Assembly: GCA_027485675.1 (NCBI GenBank)
Contig: JAIXQP010000041.1
Coordinates: 1 to 64,000 of the forward strand
Direction: 5' to 3'
DNA length: 64,000 bases
Source: Terriglobales bacterium
Lineage (GTDB): Bacteria; Acidobacteriota; Terriglobia; Bryobacterales; Bryobacteraceae
A program made the translations under genes and the position numbers. The notes below the pieces were generated by a model. That model was not told the DNA's origin, made no database searches, and was given only the letters and a program-made list of their open reading frames with translations. Positions within the stretch are counted from its first letter, which is position 1. Each line of letters begins with the position of its first letter. Positions 54,657 to 64,000 of this stretch are shown here, one piece after another.

Positions 54657-55961
54657 ATGCCTGAATTCAGCTTCGAAACCCTCCTCGAACAGTGGCCCGG
54701 CCTCACCCCGGACGAGCGTCTCCACGCCTTCCAATCCCTCCCCCCGGAACGCTCCGAAGAGTTCTTTCTCGAACTCAACAGCCGCCAGCAATCCGACCTC
54801 CTCCAGGACCTCCCCGACGGCATCAACCGCCTCTGGATCCGCCAACTCGCCCCCGACGACGCCGCCGACCTCATCCAGTTCGCCCCCAAAGAGCGCTGGC
54901 CCCACCTCCTCGGCCTCCTCGACGAAACCTCCCGCCGCGAAGTCACCGCCCTCCTCGCATACAAAGAGGACGCCGCCGGCGGCCTCATGTCCCCCCGCTT
55001 CGCCCGCCTCCGGCCCGAAATGACCGCCGATGAGGCCATCAGCTACCTCCGCCGCCAAACCACCCACCTCGAAACCATCTACTACGCCTACGCCCTCGAC
55101 GAAAACCAGCACCTCCTCGGCGTCGTCACCTTCCGCGACCTCTTCGCCGCCGATCGCCACCGCCTCGTCCGCGACCTCATGCGTACCCAGGTCGTCCAAG
55201 CCACCGAAGACATGGACCAGGAAGCCGTCGCCAAGCTCTTCGCCGCCCACCACCTGCTCGCCCTCCCCGTCGTCGATGCCGAAGGCCGCATGAAGGGCAT
55301 CGTCACCGTCGATGACATCGTCGACGTCGTCACCGAAGAGGCCAGCGAAGACATTCAGAAGGTCGGCGGCATGTCCGCCCTCGATGCGCCCTACCTCCAA
55401 ACCAGCTTCTGGAGCATGGTCCAGAAGCGCGGCGGCTGGCTCTCCGTCCTCTTTCTCGGCGAAATGTTCACCGCCAGCGCCATGACCCATTTCGAAGAGG
55501 AGATAGCCCGCGCGGTGGTCCTCGCCCTCTTCGTCCCGCTCATCATCAGCAGCGGTGGCAACACCGGCTCCCAGGCCACGACGCTGGTCATCCGTGCGAT
55601 GGCCGTCGGCGAGGTCAGCCTCCGCGACTGGTGGAAGGTGATGCAGCGCGAAATCGCCGCCGGCCTCGTCCTCGGCGCCTTCCTCGCCGTCATCGGCTAC
55701 GCCCGCATCATGCTCTGGCAGTCCATCTGGCATCTCTACGGCCCCCACTATCACGTGGTGGCGATCACCGTCGCCGTCAGCCTCCTCGGCGTTATCCTCT
55801 TCGGCACCCTGGCCGGCTCCATGCTCCCCTTCGTCCTCCGCCGTCTGAATTTCGACCCCGCCAGCGCCTCCGCCCCCTTCGTCGCCACGCTCGTCGACAT
55901 CACCGGACTCGTCATCTACTTCACCGTCGCCGCGCTTCTCATGCGGGGTACCCTCCTCTAA
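54657..55961 (+). CDS. mgtE: Magnesium transporter MgtE
   Basis: A 434-residue channel: N-terminal MgtE helical domain (about 1-120), two CBS domains (about 125-245) that sense cytosolic Mg2+, a connecting helix and a five-helix C-terminal pore domain with GGNTGSQATTLVIRA and FVATLVDITGLVIYF, both hallmark pore motifs. It imports magnesium or related divalent ions. There is no room for an M-box riboswitch in its upstream gap. Confidence 0.95.
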   Translation: MPEFSFETLLEQWPGLTPDERLHAFQSLPPERSEEFFLELNSRQQSDLLQDLPDGINRLWIRQLAPDDAADLIQFAPKERWPHLLGLLDETSRREVTALLAYKEDAAGGLMSPRFARLRPEMTADEAISYLRRQTTHLETIYYAYALDENQHLLGVVTFRDLFAADRHRLVRDLMRTQVVQATEDMDQEAVAKLFAAHHLLALPVVDAEGRMKGIVTVDDIVDVVTEEASEDIQKVGGMSALDAPYLQTSFWSMVQKRGGWLSVLFLGEMFTASAMTHFEEEIARAVVLALFVPLIISSGGNTGSQATTLVIRAMAVGEVSLRDWWKVMQREIAAGLVLGAFLAVIGYARIMLWQSIWHLYGPHYHVVAITVAVSLLGVILFGTLAGSMLPFVLRRLNFDPASASAPFVATLVDITGLVIYFTVAALLMRGTLL

Positions 55962-56042
55962 AACGGCCTAAGGGAAACCCCGCCACCAAATCTGGTTAAA
56001 TTCCTTGACCCACCCCCACACATTGGGTCACCATTGCCAAGT

Positions 56043-58856
56043 ATGGGTCAACTTTCCGTCGACTTAACGGCCCGCCCGGCCTCCGCCCGGCGCGCCATCT
56101 CCCCGGAGCAACGTGCCGGCGTAGCCTTCTCCCGGTACTTCACCTCCCGCCTCGCCGAAGGCGTAACCCCTTATGATGCCGTGCGTTGGGAGAAACGCAC
56201 CGCCGCCATCGGCTCCAGCTCCGGCGCCGTCATCTTCGAACAAAACGACGTCGAAGTCCCCATCGGCTGGTCCCAAACCGCCACCAATATCGTCGCCAGC
56301 AAATACTTCTACGGAAAGCCCGGCTCCCTCGAACGGGAATCGAGCGTCGCCCAACTCGTCCATCGCGTCGTCGATACCATCACCGACTGGGGCGCCGCCG
56401 GCCGCTACTTTGCCACCCCCGCAGACGCCGAAAACTTCCGCTTCGAACTCGCCCACCTGATGCTCGAACAGAAGGCCGCCTTCAACTCCCCCGTCTGGTT
56501 CAACGTCGGTGTCGAATCCCAACGCGGCTCCGGCTACTACTACGACGAAACCACCGACTCCGCTCAACCCGTCACCCCCGGCGTCCGCAAGCCCCAGTGC
56601 TCCGCCTGCTTCATCAATAGCGTCCAGGATTCGCTCGAATCCATCCTCGAACTCGCCCGCACCGAGGGAATGCTCTTCAAGTGGGGCTCCGGCACCGGTT
56701 CGAACCTCTCCAATCTCCGCGAAGAAAATGGCACCCTCTCCGGTGGCGGCAAAGCCAGCGGCCCCCTCAGCTTCATGAAGGGCTTCGACGCCTTCGCCGG
56801 TGTCATTAAGAGCGGCGGCAAAACGCGCCGCGCCGCCAAAATGGTCATCCTCAACGCCGACCATCCCGACATCAACGACTTCATCTGGTGCAAAGCCAAG
56901 GAAGAGAAGAAGGCCCACGCCCTAATCGACGCCGGCTACGATTCCGCCATCGACGGCGAAGCCTACACCTCCGTCTTCTTCCAAAACGCCAACAATTCCG
57001 TTCGCGTCACCGACGAGTTCATGGCCGCCGCGGTCTCCGACGGCGATTGGTGGACCCGCTCCCGCCTCAACGGCAACCCCGTCAAGCGCTGGAAGGCTCG
57101 CGACCTCCTCCGCTCCATCGCCGAAGCCACCCATCAGTGCGGCGACCCCGGCCTCCAGTACGACACGACCATCAACCGCTGGCACACCTGCAAAGCCACC
57201 GACCGCATCAACGCCTCGAACCCCTGCGCCGAGTACATGTTCCTTGATGATTCGGCCTGCAACCTCTCCTCCATCAACCTGATGAAGTTCCTCCAGGCCG
57301 ATGGCGCCTTCGATGTCGAAGCCTTCCGCCACGCCGTCGACACGCTCATCATCGCCCAGGAGATCCTCGTCGATAACGCCAGCTACCCCACCGAAAAGGT
57401 CGCCCAGAACTCCCACGATTTCCGCCCCCTCGGCCTCGGCTTCGCCAATATCGGCGCGACGCTCATGGCCCTCGGCCTGCCCTACGATTCCAATAACGGC
57501 CGCGCCATGGCCGCCTCCATCACCGGCATCATGTGCGGCCAGGCCTACCTCACCAGCGCCCGCATCGCCGCCGCCGTCGGCCCCTTCCCGGGCTACATCG
57601 GCAACGAAGCCAGCTTCCTCGAAGTCATCGCCATGCACCGCGATTCGGTCGACGCCATCGCCCCCGATGCCGTCCCCGCCTACCTCCGCCAGGCGGCCGC
57701 CGCCTGCTGGAACGCGGCTTACGAAACCGGCCGTACCTACGGCTACCGCAACGCGCAGACCACCGTCATCGCCCCCACCGGCACCATCGGCTTCATGATG
57801 GATTGCGACACCACCGGCATCGAGCCCGATCTCGCTCTCGTCAAGTACAAGAAGCTGGTCGGCGGCGGCGTCATCAAGATCGTCAACCAGACCGTCCCCG
57901 AAGCGCTCCTCCGCCTCGGCTACCGCCCCGCCCAGGCCGACGCCATCGTCGAACACATCGACCAGACCGGCACCATCGAAGGCGCGCCCTACTTGAAGCC
58001 GGAGCACCTGCCGGTCTTCGATTGCAGCTTCCGCCCGCAGAACGGCACCCGCTTCATCCACCACATGGGCCACGTCCGCATGATGGCCGCCGTCCAGCCG
58101 TTCATCTCCGGCGCCATCTCGAAGACGATCAACATGCCCGAAGAGGCGACCGTCGAAGACATCATGGACGCCTATATCGAAAGCTGGCGCATCGGCCTCA
58201 AGGCCGTCGCCATCTATCGCGACAACTGCAAGCGTTCGCAGCCCATGTCCACCTCGCAAGGCACGGCGAAAGCTAAGGTCGAACCGGTCGAAGTGAAGAC
58301 GGTCGAGAAGATCGTCTACCGCCCCCTCCGCCGCAAGCTGCCGGACGAGCGCCAGTCGCTCACCCACAAGTTCTCCATCGCCGGCCACGAAGGCTATATC
58401 ACGGTCGGCCTCTTTGAAGACGGCACCCCCGGCGAACTCTTCATCACCATGTCGAAGGAAGGGTCCACCATCTCCGGCCTCATGGATAGCTTCGCCACGT
58501 CCATCAGCTTCTGCCTCCAGTACGGCGTTCCGCTGCAGTTCCTGGTCGACAAGTACAGCCACGTCCGCTTCGAACCCAGCGGCTGGACCGGCAACAAAGA
58601 GATCCCCTACGCCAAGTCGCTGATGGATTACATCTTCCGCTGGATGGGCGCCAAGTTCCTCCACCCGGATTACAAGATCACCGAAGCCGGCCACACGCTC
58701 CAACTCAAACCCACTGAACCCGAGCCACAGCAAGCTCTCCGCTTTGATAACATCGCCACCGACGCCCCGCTCTGCTCCGAGTGCGGCGGGCTCATGACCC
58801 GCAACGGCGCCTGTTTCAAGTGTGAGAACTGCGGTGGTACGAGTGGCTGCTCTTAG
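56043..58856 (+). CDS. nrdJ: Adenosylcobalamin-dependent ribonucleotide reductase (class II)
   Basis: A 937-residue class II reductase that makes deoxyribonucleotides with a B12 radical, independent of oxygen. Visible are SACFINSVQDSLESI, KWGSGTGSNLS, the active-site loop NPCAEYMFLDDSACNLSSIN, the QTTVIAPTGTIGFMMDCDTTGIEP segment and a C-terminal cysteine-rich tail CSECGGLMTR...CENCGGTSGC for redox recycling. ATG at 56043 is preferred to a TTG 9 nt earlier. No cobalamin riboswitch fits in the 81-nt gap upstream. Confidence 0.96.
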   Translation: MGQLSVDLTARPASARRAISPEQRAGVAFSRYFTSRLAEGVTPYDAVRWEKRTAAIGSSSGAVIFEQNDVEVPIGWSQTATNIVASKYFYGKPGSLERESSVAQLVHRVVDTITDWGAAGRYFATPADAENFRFELAHLMLEQKAAFNSPVWFNVGVESQRGSGYYYDETTDSAQPVTPGVRKPQCSACFINSVQDSLESILELARTEGMLFKWGSGTGSNLSNLREENGTLSGGGKASGPLSFMKGFDAFAGVIKSGGKTRRAAKMVILNADHPDINDFIWCKAKEEKKAHALIDAGYDSAIDGEAYTSVFFQNANNSVRVTDEFMAAAVSDGDWWTRSRLNGNPVKRWKARDLLRSIAEATHQCGDPGLQYDTTINRWHTCKATDRINASNPCAEYMFLDDSACNLSSINLMKFLQADGAFDVEAFRHAVDTLIIAQEILVDNASYPTEKVAQNSHDFRPLGLGFANIGATLMALGLPYDSNNGRAMAASITGIMCGQAYLTSARIAAAVGPFPGYIGNEASFLEVIAMHRDSVDAIAPDAVPAYLRQAAAACWNAAYETGRTYGYRNAQTTVIAPTGTIGFMMDCDTTGIEPDLALVKYKKLVGGGVIKIVNQTVPEALLRLGYRPAQADAIVEHIDQTGTIEGAPYLKPEHLPVFDCSFRPQNGTRFIHHMGHVRMMAAVQPFISGAISKTINMPEEATVEDIMDAYIESWRIGLKAVAIYRDNCKRSQPMSTSQGTAKAKVEPVEVKTVEKIVYRPLRRKLPDERQSLTHKFSIAGHEGYITVGLFEDGTPGELFITMSKEGSTISGLMDSFATSISFCLQYGVPLQFLVDKYSHVRFEPSGWTGNKEIPYAKSLMDYIFRWMGAKFLHPDYKITEAGHTLQLKPTEPEPQQALRFDNIATDAPLCSECGGLMTRNGACFKCENCGGTSGCS

Positions 58857-60165
58857 TCGTCGATCCTTCCTCGCGGGGCTGCTGCAAAGCCAGCCCCGCC
58901 CCAATGTCGTCCTTATCCTGCTCGATGACCTCGGCTACGCCGACATCGGCTGCTACGGGCAGAAACGAATCAAAACGCCCAACATCGACTCGCTCGCCCG
59001 CGACGGCATGAAGTTCCCCCATGCCTACTCCGGCGGCGCCGTCTGCGCCCCCTCCCGCAGCGTGTTGATGACGGGCCTCCACCTCGGCCACGCGCCCATC
59101 CGCGCCAACGCCGGCACCTCGCCGCTCCCGGCCGACACCGTCACCCTCGCCAAGGTCCTCCAACAGGCCGGCTACTCCACCGGCGGCTTCGGCAAGTGGG
59201 GCCTCGGCGATGCTGGCTCCTCCGGCGTCCCCACCAAGCACGGGTTCGATCACTTCTACGGCTACCTCCATCAGGTCCACGCCCACACCTATTTCCCTGA
59301 ATTCCTCTGGGAGAACGACAAACGCGACGTTCTCGGCAAAACGGTCTATAGCGCCGACCGCATCGCCGACAAATCCATCGCCTGGCTGAAGCAGCAGAAG
59401 GGCAAGCCCTTTTTCCTCTACGCGACGTACACCGTCCCCCACGGCCGCTACGAAACGCCCACGCTCGACCCGTACGAAAACACCGATTGGCCCGAAAAAG
59501 AGAAGGCCTACGCCGCGATGGTCACCCAAGGCGACACCTATGCCGGCCGCATTCTCGCCACCCTCAAGGAGATGGGCGTCGAACAGAACACGCTCGTTCT
59601 GTTCGCCTCCGACAACGGCGGCGTCACCGCTGACGGCCACTCCACCGGCTTCTTTGATTCCATGCGCACCACCTCCGGCGCTCTCCTGCGCGGGCAGAAG
59701 GGCACCCTTTATGAAGGAGGGATCCGCGTGCCGTTCCTCGCCCGCTGGCCCGGCCGCATCGCTCCTGGCAGCGAGAATCTGAGCCCCATCTACTTCGCCG
59801 ACCTGCTGCCCACCCTCGCCGAAGTCGCCGGCGCTCCGGCCCCGAAGGTCGACGGCACTTCGCTGGTCCCGCTCTTCGCCGGCAAGCCGGGGCCCAATCG
59901 CACGCTCCACTGGGAGCATTTCTCCTACGACGCCAAAACGCAGCAACTGACGCCGCAAGGCGCTGCCGTCCGCTTCGGCAAATGGAAGGCCGTGATGCAC
60001 AAGTTGGGCCAGCGTCCGGAGCTCTACGATCTGACGAACGACGAAGGCGAAACCAACGACCTGTCCCTCCAGAACCCCCGGATTGCCCGCCGCATGGCCA
60101 CCTCCATCCGCGAAGCCCATACCCCGCCGCTACCCCACACCGGCATCATGGACTGGGTCCGCTAA
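58843..60165 (+). CDS. Exported sulfatase, second copy
   Basis: A 440-residue sulfatase with formylglycine motif CAPSR at Cys68, DD at 28-29, GYADIGCYGQ, ASDNGG and KGTLYEGGIRVP. The start is uncertain: GTG at 58843 gives a clean twin-arginine leader (MAALSRRSFLAGLL), whereas GTG at 58822 adds seven residues; both lie inside the nrdJ coding end. It is related to the sulfatase at 10200-11606, but not a recent duplicate. Confidence 0.9.
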   Translation: MAALSRRSFLAGLLQSQPRPNVVLILLDDLGYADIGCYGQKRIKTPNIDSLARDGMKFPHAYSGGAVCAPSRSVLMTGLHLGHAPIRANAGTSPLPADTVTLAKVLQQAGYSTGGFGKWGLGDAGSSGVPTKHGFDHFYGYLHQVHAHTYFPEFLWENDKRDVLGKTVYSADRIADKSIAWLKQQKGKPFFLYATYTVPHGRYETPTLDPYENTDWPEKEKAYAAMVTQGDTYAGRILATLKEMGVEQNTLVLFASDNGGVTADGHSTGFFDSMRTTSGALLRGQKGTLYEGGIRVPFLARWPGRIAPGSENLSPIYFADLLPTLAEVAGAPAPKVDGTSLVPLFAGKPGPNRTLHWEHFSYDAKTQQLTPQGAAVRFGKWKAVMHKLGQRPELYDLTNDEGETNDLSLQNPRIARRMATSIREAHTPPLPHTGIMDWVR

Positions 60166-60172
60166 CTTCCCC

Positions 60173-61072
60173 ATGAACCTTCCCAAACTCAGCCTGGGCG
60201 GCGCCCAACTCGGCGGCCAGTACGGCAGCCTCTCCGATGCCGACGCCATCCGCCTCATCCATACCGCCATCGACCGCGGCATCAACCTCATCGACACCTC
60301 GCCCTACTACGGCGTAACGCAGTCGGAGACGGTGATCGGCAAAGCCCTCGCCGGCGTCAACCGGGACCGCTTCCTCCTCGCCACCAAGTGCGGCCGCTAC
60401 GATATGGCGTCGTTCGATTTCTCCGCGGCCCGGCTCACCCGCAGCATCGACGAAAGCCTCGCCCGCCTCGGTCTCGATTACGTGGATATCTTCCAGATCC
60501 ACGACATCGAGTTCGGCTCGCTCCAGCAAATCCTCGACGAATCGCTCCCCGCGCTCGAAAAGATCAAGCAATCCGGCAAGGCCCGCGCCATCGGCATCAC
60601 CGGCCTGCCGCTGAAGATCTTCGAAACCATCCTGCCGCAATACCCCGTCGATACGATCATCAGCTACGCTCACTACACCCTGTTCGACACCACGCTCACG
60701 CGCCTGCTCCCGCTCACGCAGCCCCGCGGGGTCACGGTCCTCAACGCCTCCCCGGTTGCCTTGGGCATGCTCTCCGAGAAAGGGCCGCAGCCCTGGCATC
60801 CCGCCCCCGCGACGCTCAAAGCCTTCGTCGCTCAGGTCGTCGCCAAGTGGCAGGCCAAAGGGGTGAGCCTGGCCAAACTCTCACTCCAGCAGTCGCTCGC
60901 CAACCCCGCCATCGCCAGCACCATCTCCGGCATGGCCACCCTCGCCGAACTCGAAAATTCCATCGCGGCGCTCGCTGAGCCGCTCGACCGCGAACTCCTC
61001 GCCGCCGTCCGCGCCGACTTCGCGCCCGTTCTCGACCACACCTGGCCGAGCGGTCTTCCCGAGAACAACTAA
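60173..61072 (+). CDS. Aldo/keto reductase (L-fucose/L-galactose dehydrogenase-like)
   Basis: A 299-residue TIM-barrel oxidoreductase with Asp41, Tyr45/46 (DTSPYYG) and Lys72 (ATKCGRYD), the catalytic tetrad region, plus FQIHDIEF. The DTSPYYGVTQSETVIGKAL pattern is close to L-galactose/L-fucose 1-dehydrogenases. It starts 7 nt after the sulfatase stop; the pair may degrade a sulfated sugar (inference). Confidence 0.9.
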   Translation: MNLPKLSLGGAQLGGQYGSLSDADAIRLIHTAIDRGINLIDTSPYYGVTQSETVIGKALAGVNRDRFLLATKCGRYDMASFDFSAARLTRSIDESLARLGLDYVDIFQIHDIEFGSLQQILDESLPALEKIKQSGKARAIGITGLPLKIFETILPQYPVDTIISYAHYTLFDTTLTRLLPLTQPRGVTVLNASPVALGMLSEKGPQPWHPAPATLKAFVAQVVAKWQAKGVSLAKLSLQQSLANPAIASTISGMATLAELENSIAALAEPLDRELLAAVRADFAPVLDHTWPSGLPENN

Positions 61073-61617
61073 CGGTAAACCACCACCAGCATCACCGTAG
61101 CCGCCGTCTTGCCCACGTTGACAATCGCGTGCGGCACGTCGGCCCGGTAGCTGGCCGAATCGCCCTTGCTCAGGGTTTCGAGGTCGCTCCCGCTCTCCAC
61201 CCGCACCCGTCCCGCCTCCACCTGCAAAAACTCCCGCGTCCCCGCGAAGTGCGCCGCCGATCGCAGCGCTCCTCCCACCCGCAGCCTCACCTCATAAAAC
61301 TCCACATCCTTTTCCATCTCGAGCGGCGACAGCGTCCGGATCTGCACCTCGTCATCCCGCCGGTAGTCGTGCGCCCGGTCGTCCGCCCGGATCACCGCAA
61401 TGCTCGATGCCCGCCCCGGCGCCTCCACCAATTCACTCAACGACAATCCGAATCCCTGCGCCATCCGCAGCGTCACGGCCAGCGTCGGGTTCGCCTCGCC
61501 GCGCTCAATCTGGCTGATCATCGACCGGCTCACCCCGCTCGCCCGCGCCAAATCGTCCAGCGACCACTGCCGCGCCACCCGCAACTCTTTGACGCGCCGC
61601 GAAAACTCATCGAGCAT
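61069..61617 (-). CDS. XRE-family regulator with C-terminal cupin
   Basis: A 182-residue protein: HTH at about 5-62 (SLDDLARASGVSRSMISQIERGEANPTL) and a cupin from about 105 to 180 (EFLQVEAGRVRVESG, HAIVNVG). Such regulators sense small metabolites. ATG at 61617 is preferred to ATG 61647 because the latter would leave only 8 nt to the divergent gene and place the palindromic site within the reading frame. Confidence 0.88.
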   Translation of the reverse strand: MLDEFSRRVKELRVARQWSLDDLARASGVSRSMISQIERGEANPTLAVTLRMAQGFGLSLSELVEAPGRASSIAVIRADDRAHDYRRDDEVQIRTLSPLEMEKDVEFYEVRLRVGGALRSAAHFAGTREFLQVEAGRVRVESGSDLETLSKGDSASYRADVPHAIVNVGKTAATVMLVVVYR

Positions 61618-61621
61618 GAAA

Positions 61622-61635
61622 TCCAGTATACTGGA
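61622..61635. promoter_or_regulatory. Perfect 14-bp palindrome between divergent genes
   Basis: TCCAGTATACTGGA at 61622-61635 is a perfect palindrome that contains TATACT on both strands, so it can serve as a -10 in each direction. It lies between the XRE-cupin start (61617) and tdh (61656) and is the natural operator of the regulator. Confidence 0.65.
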
Positions 61636-61655
61636 ACTGAGGTGCAAGATAACGG

Positions 61656-62681
<1,026 letters not shown>

Positions 62682-62736
62682 AAGATAATCGCGTCCGTTC
62701 TAAAGTTTGTTCCCGCGGATGCCGATATGGGAGTGA

Positions 62737-63054
62737 ATGCCGTCGCGCGCCAGTTTGGAACTCGAACGTGAAATCGACGCCGAAACCCTGCTAAACCAGT
62801 TCAATCGTTTAGTCCAGGAGTTGTTGCGCGGGAACATCTCCCGCAACACGTTTCGACCCTGGGAGATCGAGCTCCTGCTCGACATCGAAACCTGCCAGCT
62901 TAAAGACGGGCAGAAGCGCGAAACCATGCGCCGGTATCAGCGCGCCGTCCAGCGTCAAATGGAGAAAGGCGCCACCGCTCCCATGAAGCTCTCCGAATAC
63001 CTCGAAGCCAATCGCGTCAAGCGCGAGGGCACCGCAAAATCCCTCTCCAGCTAG
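62737..63054 (+). CDS. Hypothetical 105-residue protein
   Basis: A small charged, mainly helical protein (LEREIDAETLLNQFNRLVQELLRG, then RNTFRPWEIELLLDIETC) with no motif I recognise. GGGAG lies just before the ATG. It probably shares a transcript with yggX 44 nt downstream. Confidence 0.72.
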   Translation: MPSRASLELEREIDAETLLNQFNRLVQELLRGNISRNTFRPWEIELLLDIETCQLKDGQKRETMRRYQRAVQRQMEKGATAPMKLSEYLEANRVKREGTAKSLSS

Positions 63055-63098
63055 CTCCCCGGCAAGCTATCATAGAGATTCACCCTGTGGGAGGATCC

Positions 63099-63401
63099 AT
63101 GTCGTCTGCCTCGGACGCTGCCGAGCGTAAAGTACTCTGTGTCAAGCTGAAGAAAGAGCTTCCGGCCTTGAAGGAGGTCCCGTTTGAAGGACACCCCCTC
63201 GGCCAGCGCATCTACGACAACGTTTCCCAGGACGCCTGGAAATTGTGGGTCGAGCATATGAAAATGCTCATGAATGAGTACCGGCTCAACCTCGGCACCA
63301 AAGAAGCCCAGGAGTTCCTGATCGAGCAAATGGAACAGTACTTCTTCGGAACCGGCGTCAATCTTCCCCCAGGTTTCACCAAGGAAGCGCCCCAGCCCTA
63401 A
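63099..63401 (+). CDS. yggX: Fe(II)-trafficking protein YggX-like
   Basis: A 100-residue protein matching YggX: VLCVKLKKELPALKEVPF, GQRIYDNVSQDAWKLW, MLMNEYRLNLG and QMEQYFFGTG. YggX helps protect labile Fe-S clusters under oxidative stress. ATG at 63099 follows GGGAGGATCC; a GTG at 63087 gives four extra residues. Confidence 0.9.
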   Translation: MSSASDAAERKVLCVKLKKELPALKEVPFEGHPLGQRIYDNVSQDAWKLWVEHMKMLMNEYRLNLGTKEAQEFLIEQMEQYFFGTGVNLPPGFTKEAPQP

Positions 63402-63475
63402 GCTTCCTTCGGGTTACGCCTCCGGCGGCCCACCGATTGTTGTTTTACCCTGCTCGTTCGTACAACCCTGATGAC

Positions 63476-63524
63476 GCGGGCATCGGCAATCCCTCACCGG
63501 GGACGGCTGTTGCCCGCATTTTTT
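63476..63524 (+). terminator. Terminator-like hairpin directly before the MBOAT start
   Basis: GCGGGCA (63476-63482) pairs with TGCCCGC (63511-63517), with further pairing possible inside, and ATTTTTT follows at 63518-63524. This is a standard intrinsic terminator shape. It ends 16 nt before the MBOAT ATG; TTGTTG (63438) and TACAAC (63461) could form a promoter just upstream, making this a leader attenuator rather than only the end of yggX. Confidence 0.6.
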
Positions 63525-63539
63525 ACGTCTGGCCGCCCG

Positions 63540-64000
63540 ATGTTGCTCTCCAGTTCCACCTACTTCCTCTTCCTCGCGGCCCTCTTCTTCCTCTATTGGC
63601 CGCTATCGCGCTGGCGTGCCGCCGGTCTGGCCATTCTCCTGTTCGCCAACTACTTCTTCTACGCCAAGTGGGATCTCTTCTACCTCTTCCTGATCCCGCT
63701 GGCCTCCTCCTGCGATTTCGCCATCGGCCTCGGCCTCGCCCGCTTCCAAAGCCCCGCCGGCCGGAAGCTGCTCGTCACTCTCAGCCTCCTCCTCAACCTC
63801 GGCCTCCTGACGGCTTTCAAATACATGCCGTTCCTTTTTGAGAACTACGGCCGGCTCGCCGGTGTTCCCCCGCCCACCTGGCACTGGACCTTCCCCCTCG
63901 GCATCTCTTTCTACGCATTCCAGTCGCTCACCTACACCCTCGATCTCTACCGCCGCGACGCCAAACCCACCCGCTCCCTCCTCGCCCACCTCACCGCCAC
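63540..64000 (+). CDS. MBOAT-family O-acyltransferase, N-terminal part
   Basis: An open frame of 153 codons that runs off the right edge. It opens MLLSSSTYFLFLAALFFLYWPL, continues with strongly hydrophobic helices and FANYFFYAKWDLFYL, FKYMPF and LGISFYAFQSLTYTLDLYRRDAKP. This matches the start of AlgI/DltB-type membrane-bound O-acyltransferases that acetylate exopolysaccharide or other surface polymers. The catalytic His lies beyond the window. Confidence 0.88.
   Translation, partial: MLLSSSTYFLFLAALFFLYWPLSRWRAAGLAILLFANYFFYAKWDLFYLFLIPLASSCDFAIGLGLARFQSPAGRKLLVTLSLLLNLGLLTAFKYMPFLFENYGRLAGVPPPTWHWTFPLGISFYAFQSLTYTLDLYRRDAKPTRSLLAHLTA

Noticed and set aside
55962-56042. Cobalamin riboswitch before nrdJ
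   Set aside because: The gap is about 80 nt, too short for the element, and the conserved B12 box is not seen.
63465-63520. Hammerhead ribozyme at CTGATGA (63468)
   Set aside because: The required GAAA core segment and three-stem layout are missing; a terminator hairpin explains the pairing.

Overview
The window looks like a chromosomal segment of an acidobacterium, most likely a Solibacter/Bryobacter-type member of Bryobacterales. The evidence is family content: two Oar-like outer-membrane receptors with an N-terminal carboxypeptidase-regulatory-like domain, a CRTAC1/UnbV FG-GAP protein, an FG-GAP secreted protein, two exported CxPSR sulfatases and many small secreted hydrolases. DNA is uniformly GC-rich, genes are packed tightly with frequent ATGA/TGATG overlaps, and I see no transposase, integrase, phage structural gene, rRNA or CRISPR array. 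The taxonomic call is inference.

Layout. 1-605: a ten-copy imperfect repeat array without convincing genes. 631-5893 (minus): a coupled five-gene operon (U32 protein, Nudix, FG-GAP protein, DJ-1/PfpI, esterase), followed by tRNA-Glu(CTC), a small orphan and a DUF72 gene. 7502-8960: cysK behind an Rrf2 regulator with a visible promoter/operator. 8976-19946 (minus): sulfatase, rhodanese, polyprenyl diphosphate synthase, tatD, metG, larC, purK, purE and isocitrate dehydrogenase. 20007-21526 (minus): ssb followed by two paralogous DUF669-like genes, one ending in an SSB-type acidic tip. 21735-26545 (plus): a secreted protein, a methyltransferase with a signal peptide, a PfkB kinase, rhomboid, glutaredoxin and a radical SAM enzyme. 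26549-36802: MFS, cutA, FtsB-like, tandem phosphohexomutases, CBM9-like protein, hydrolase, DegT aminotransferase, MBL enzyme and ygfZ. 36761-38888: PHP, cysC and cysH. 38929-44418: serine hydrolase and nucleoside hydrolase with interlocked start codons, then an Oar-like receptor.

44474-52960 (minus) is the most interesting block: six closely spaced genes, most of them overlapping, read as AhpD/CMD-family protein, MFS transporter, NarL-type histidine kinase, response regulator, CRTAC1/UnbV protein and Oar-like receptor. The first gene is interrupted by an in-frame TGA exactly at the second position of its redox CxxC motif. It is followed 17 nt later by a perfect hairpin with a GGUC loop, the arrangement of a bacterial selenocysteine insertion element. 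I read it as a selenoprotein, not two fragments.

53060-64000: a hypothetical protein, a small membrane protein, mgtE, a cobalamin-dependent ribonucleotide reductase, a second sulfatase, an aldo/keto reductase, an XRE-cupin regulator divergent from threonine dehydrogenase around a perfect palindrome, a small orphan, yggX, and the start of an MBOAT acyltransferase that runs off the window. Assimilatory sulfur genes (cysK, cysC, cysH) sit in two separate places; sulfatases, CBM9-like protein, esterases and receptors fit a lifestyle of scavenging plant or microbial polymers.
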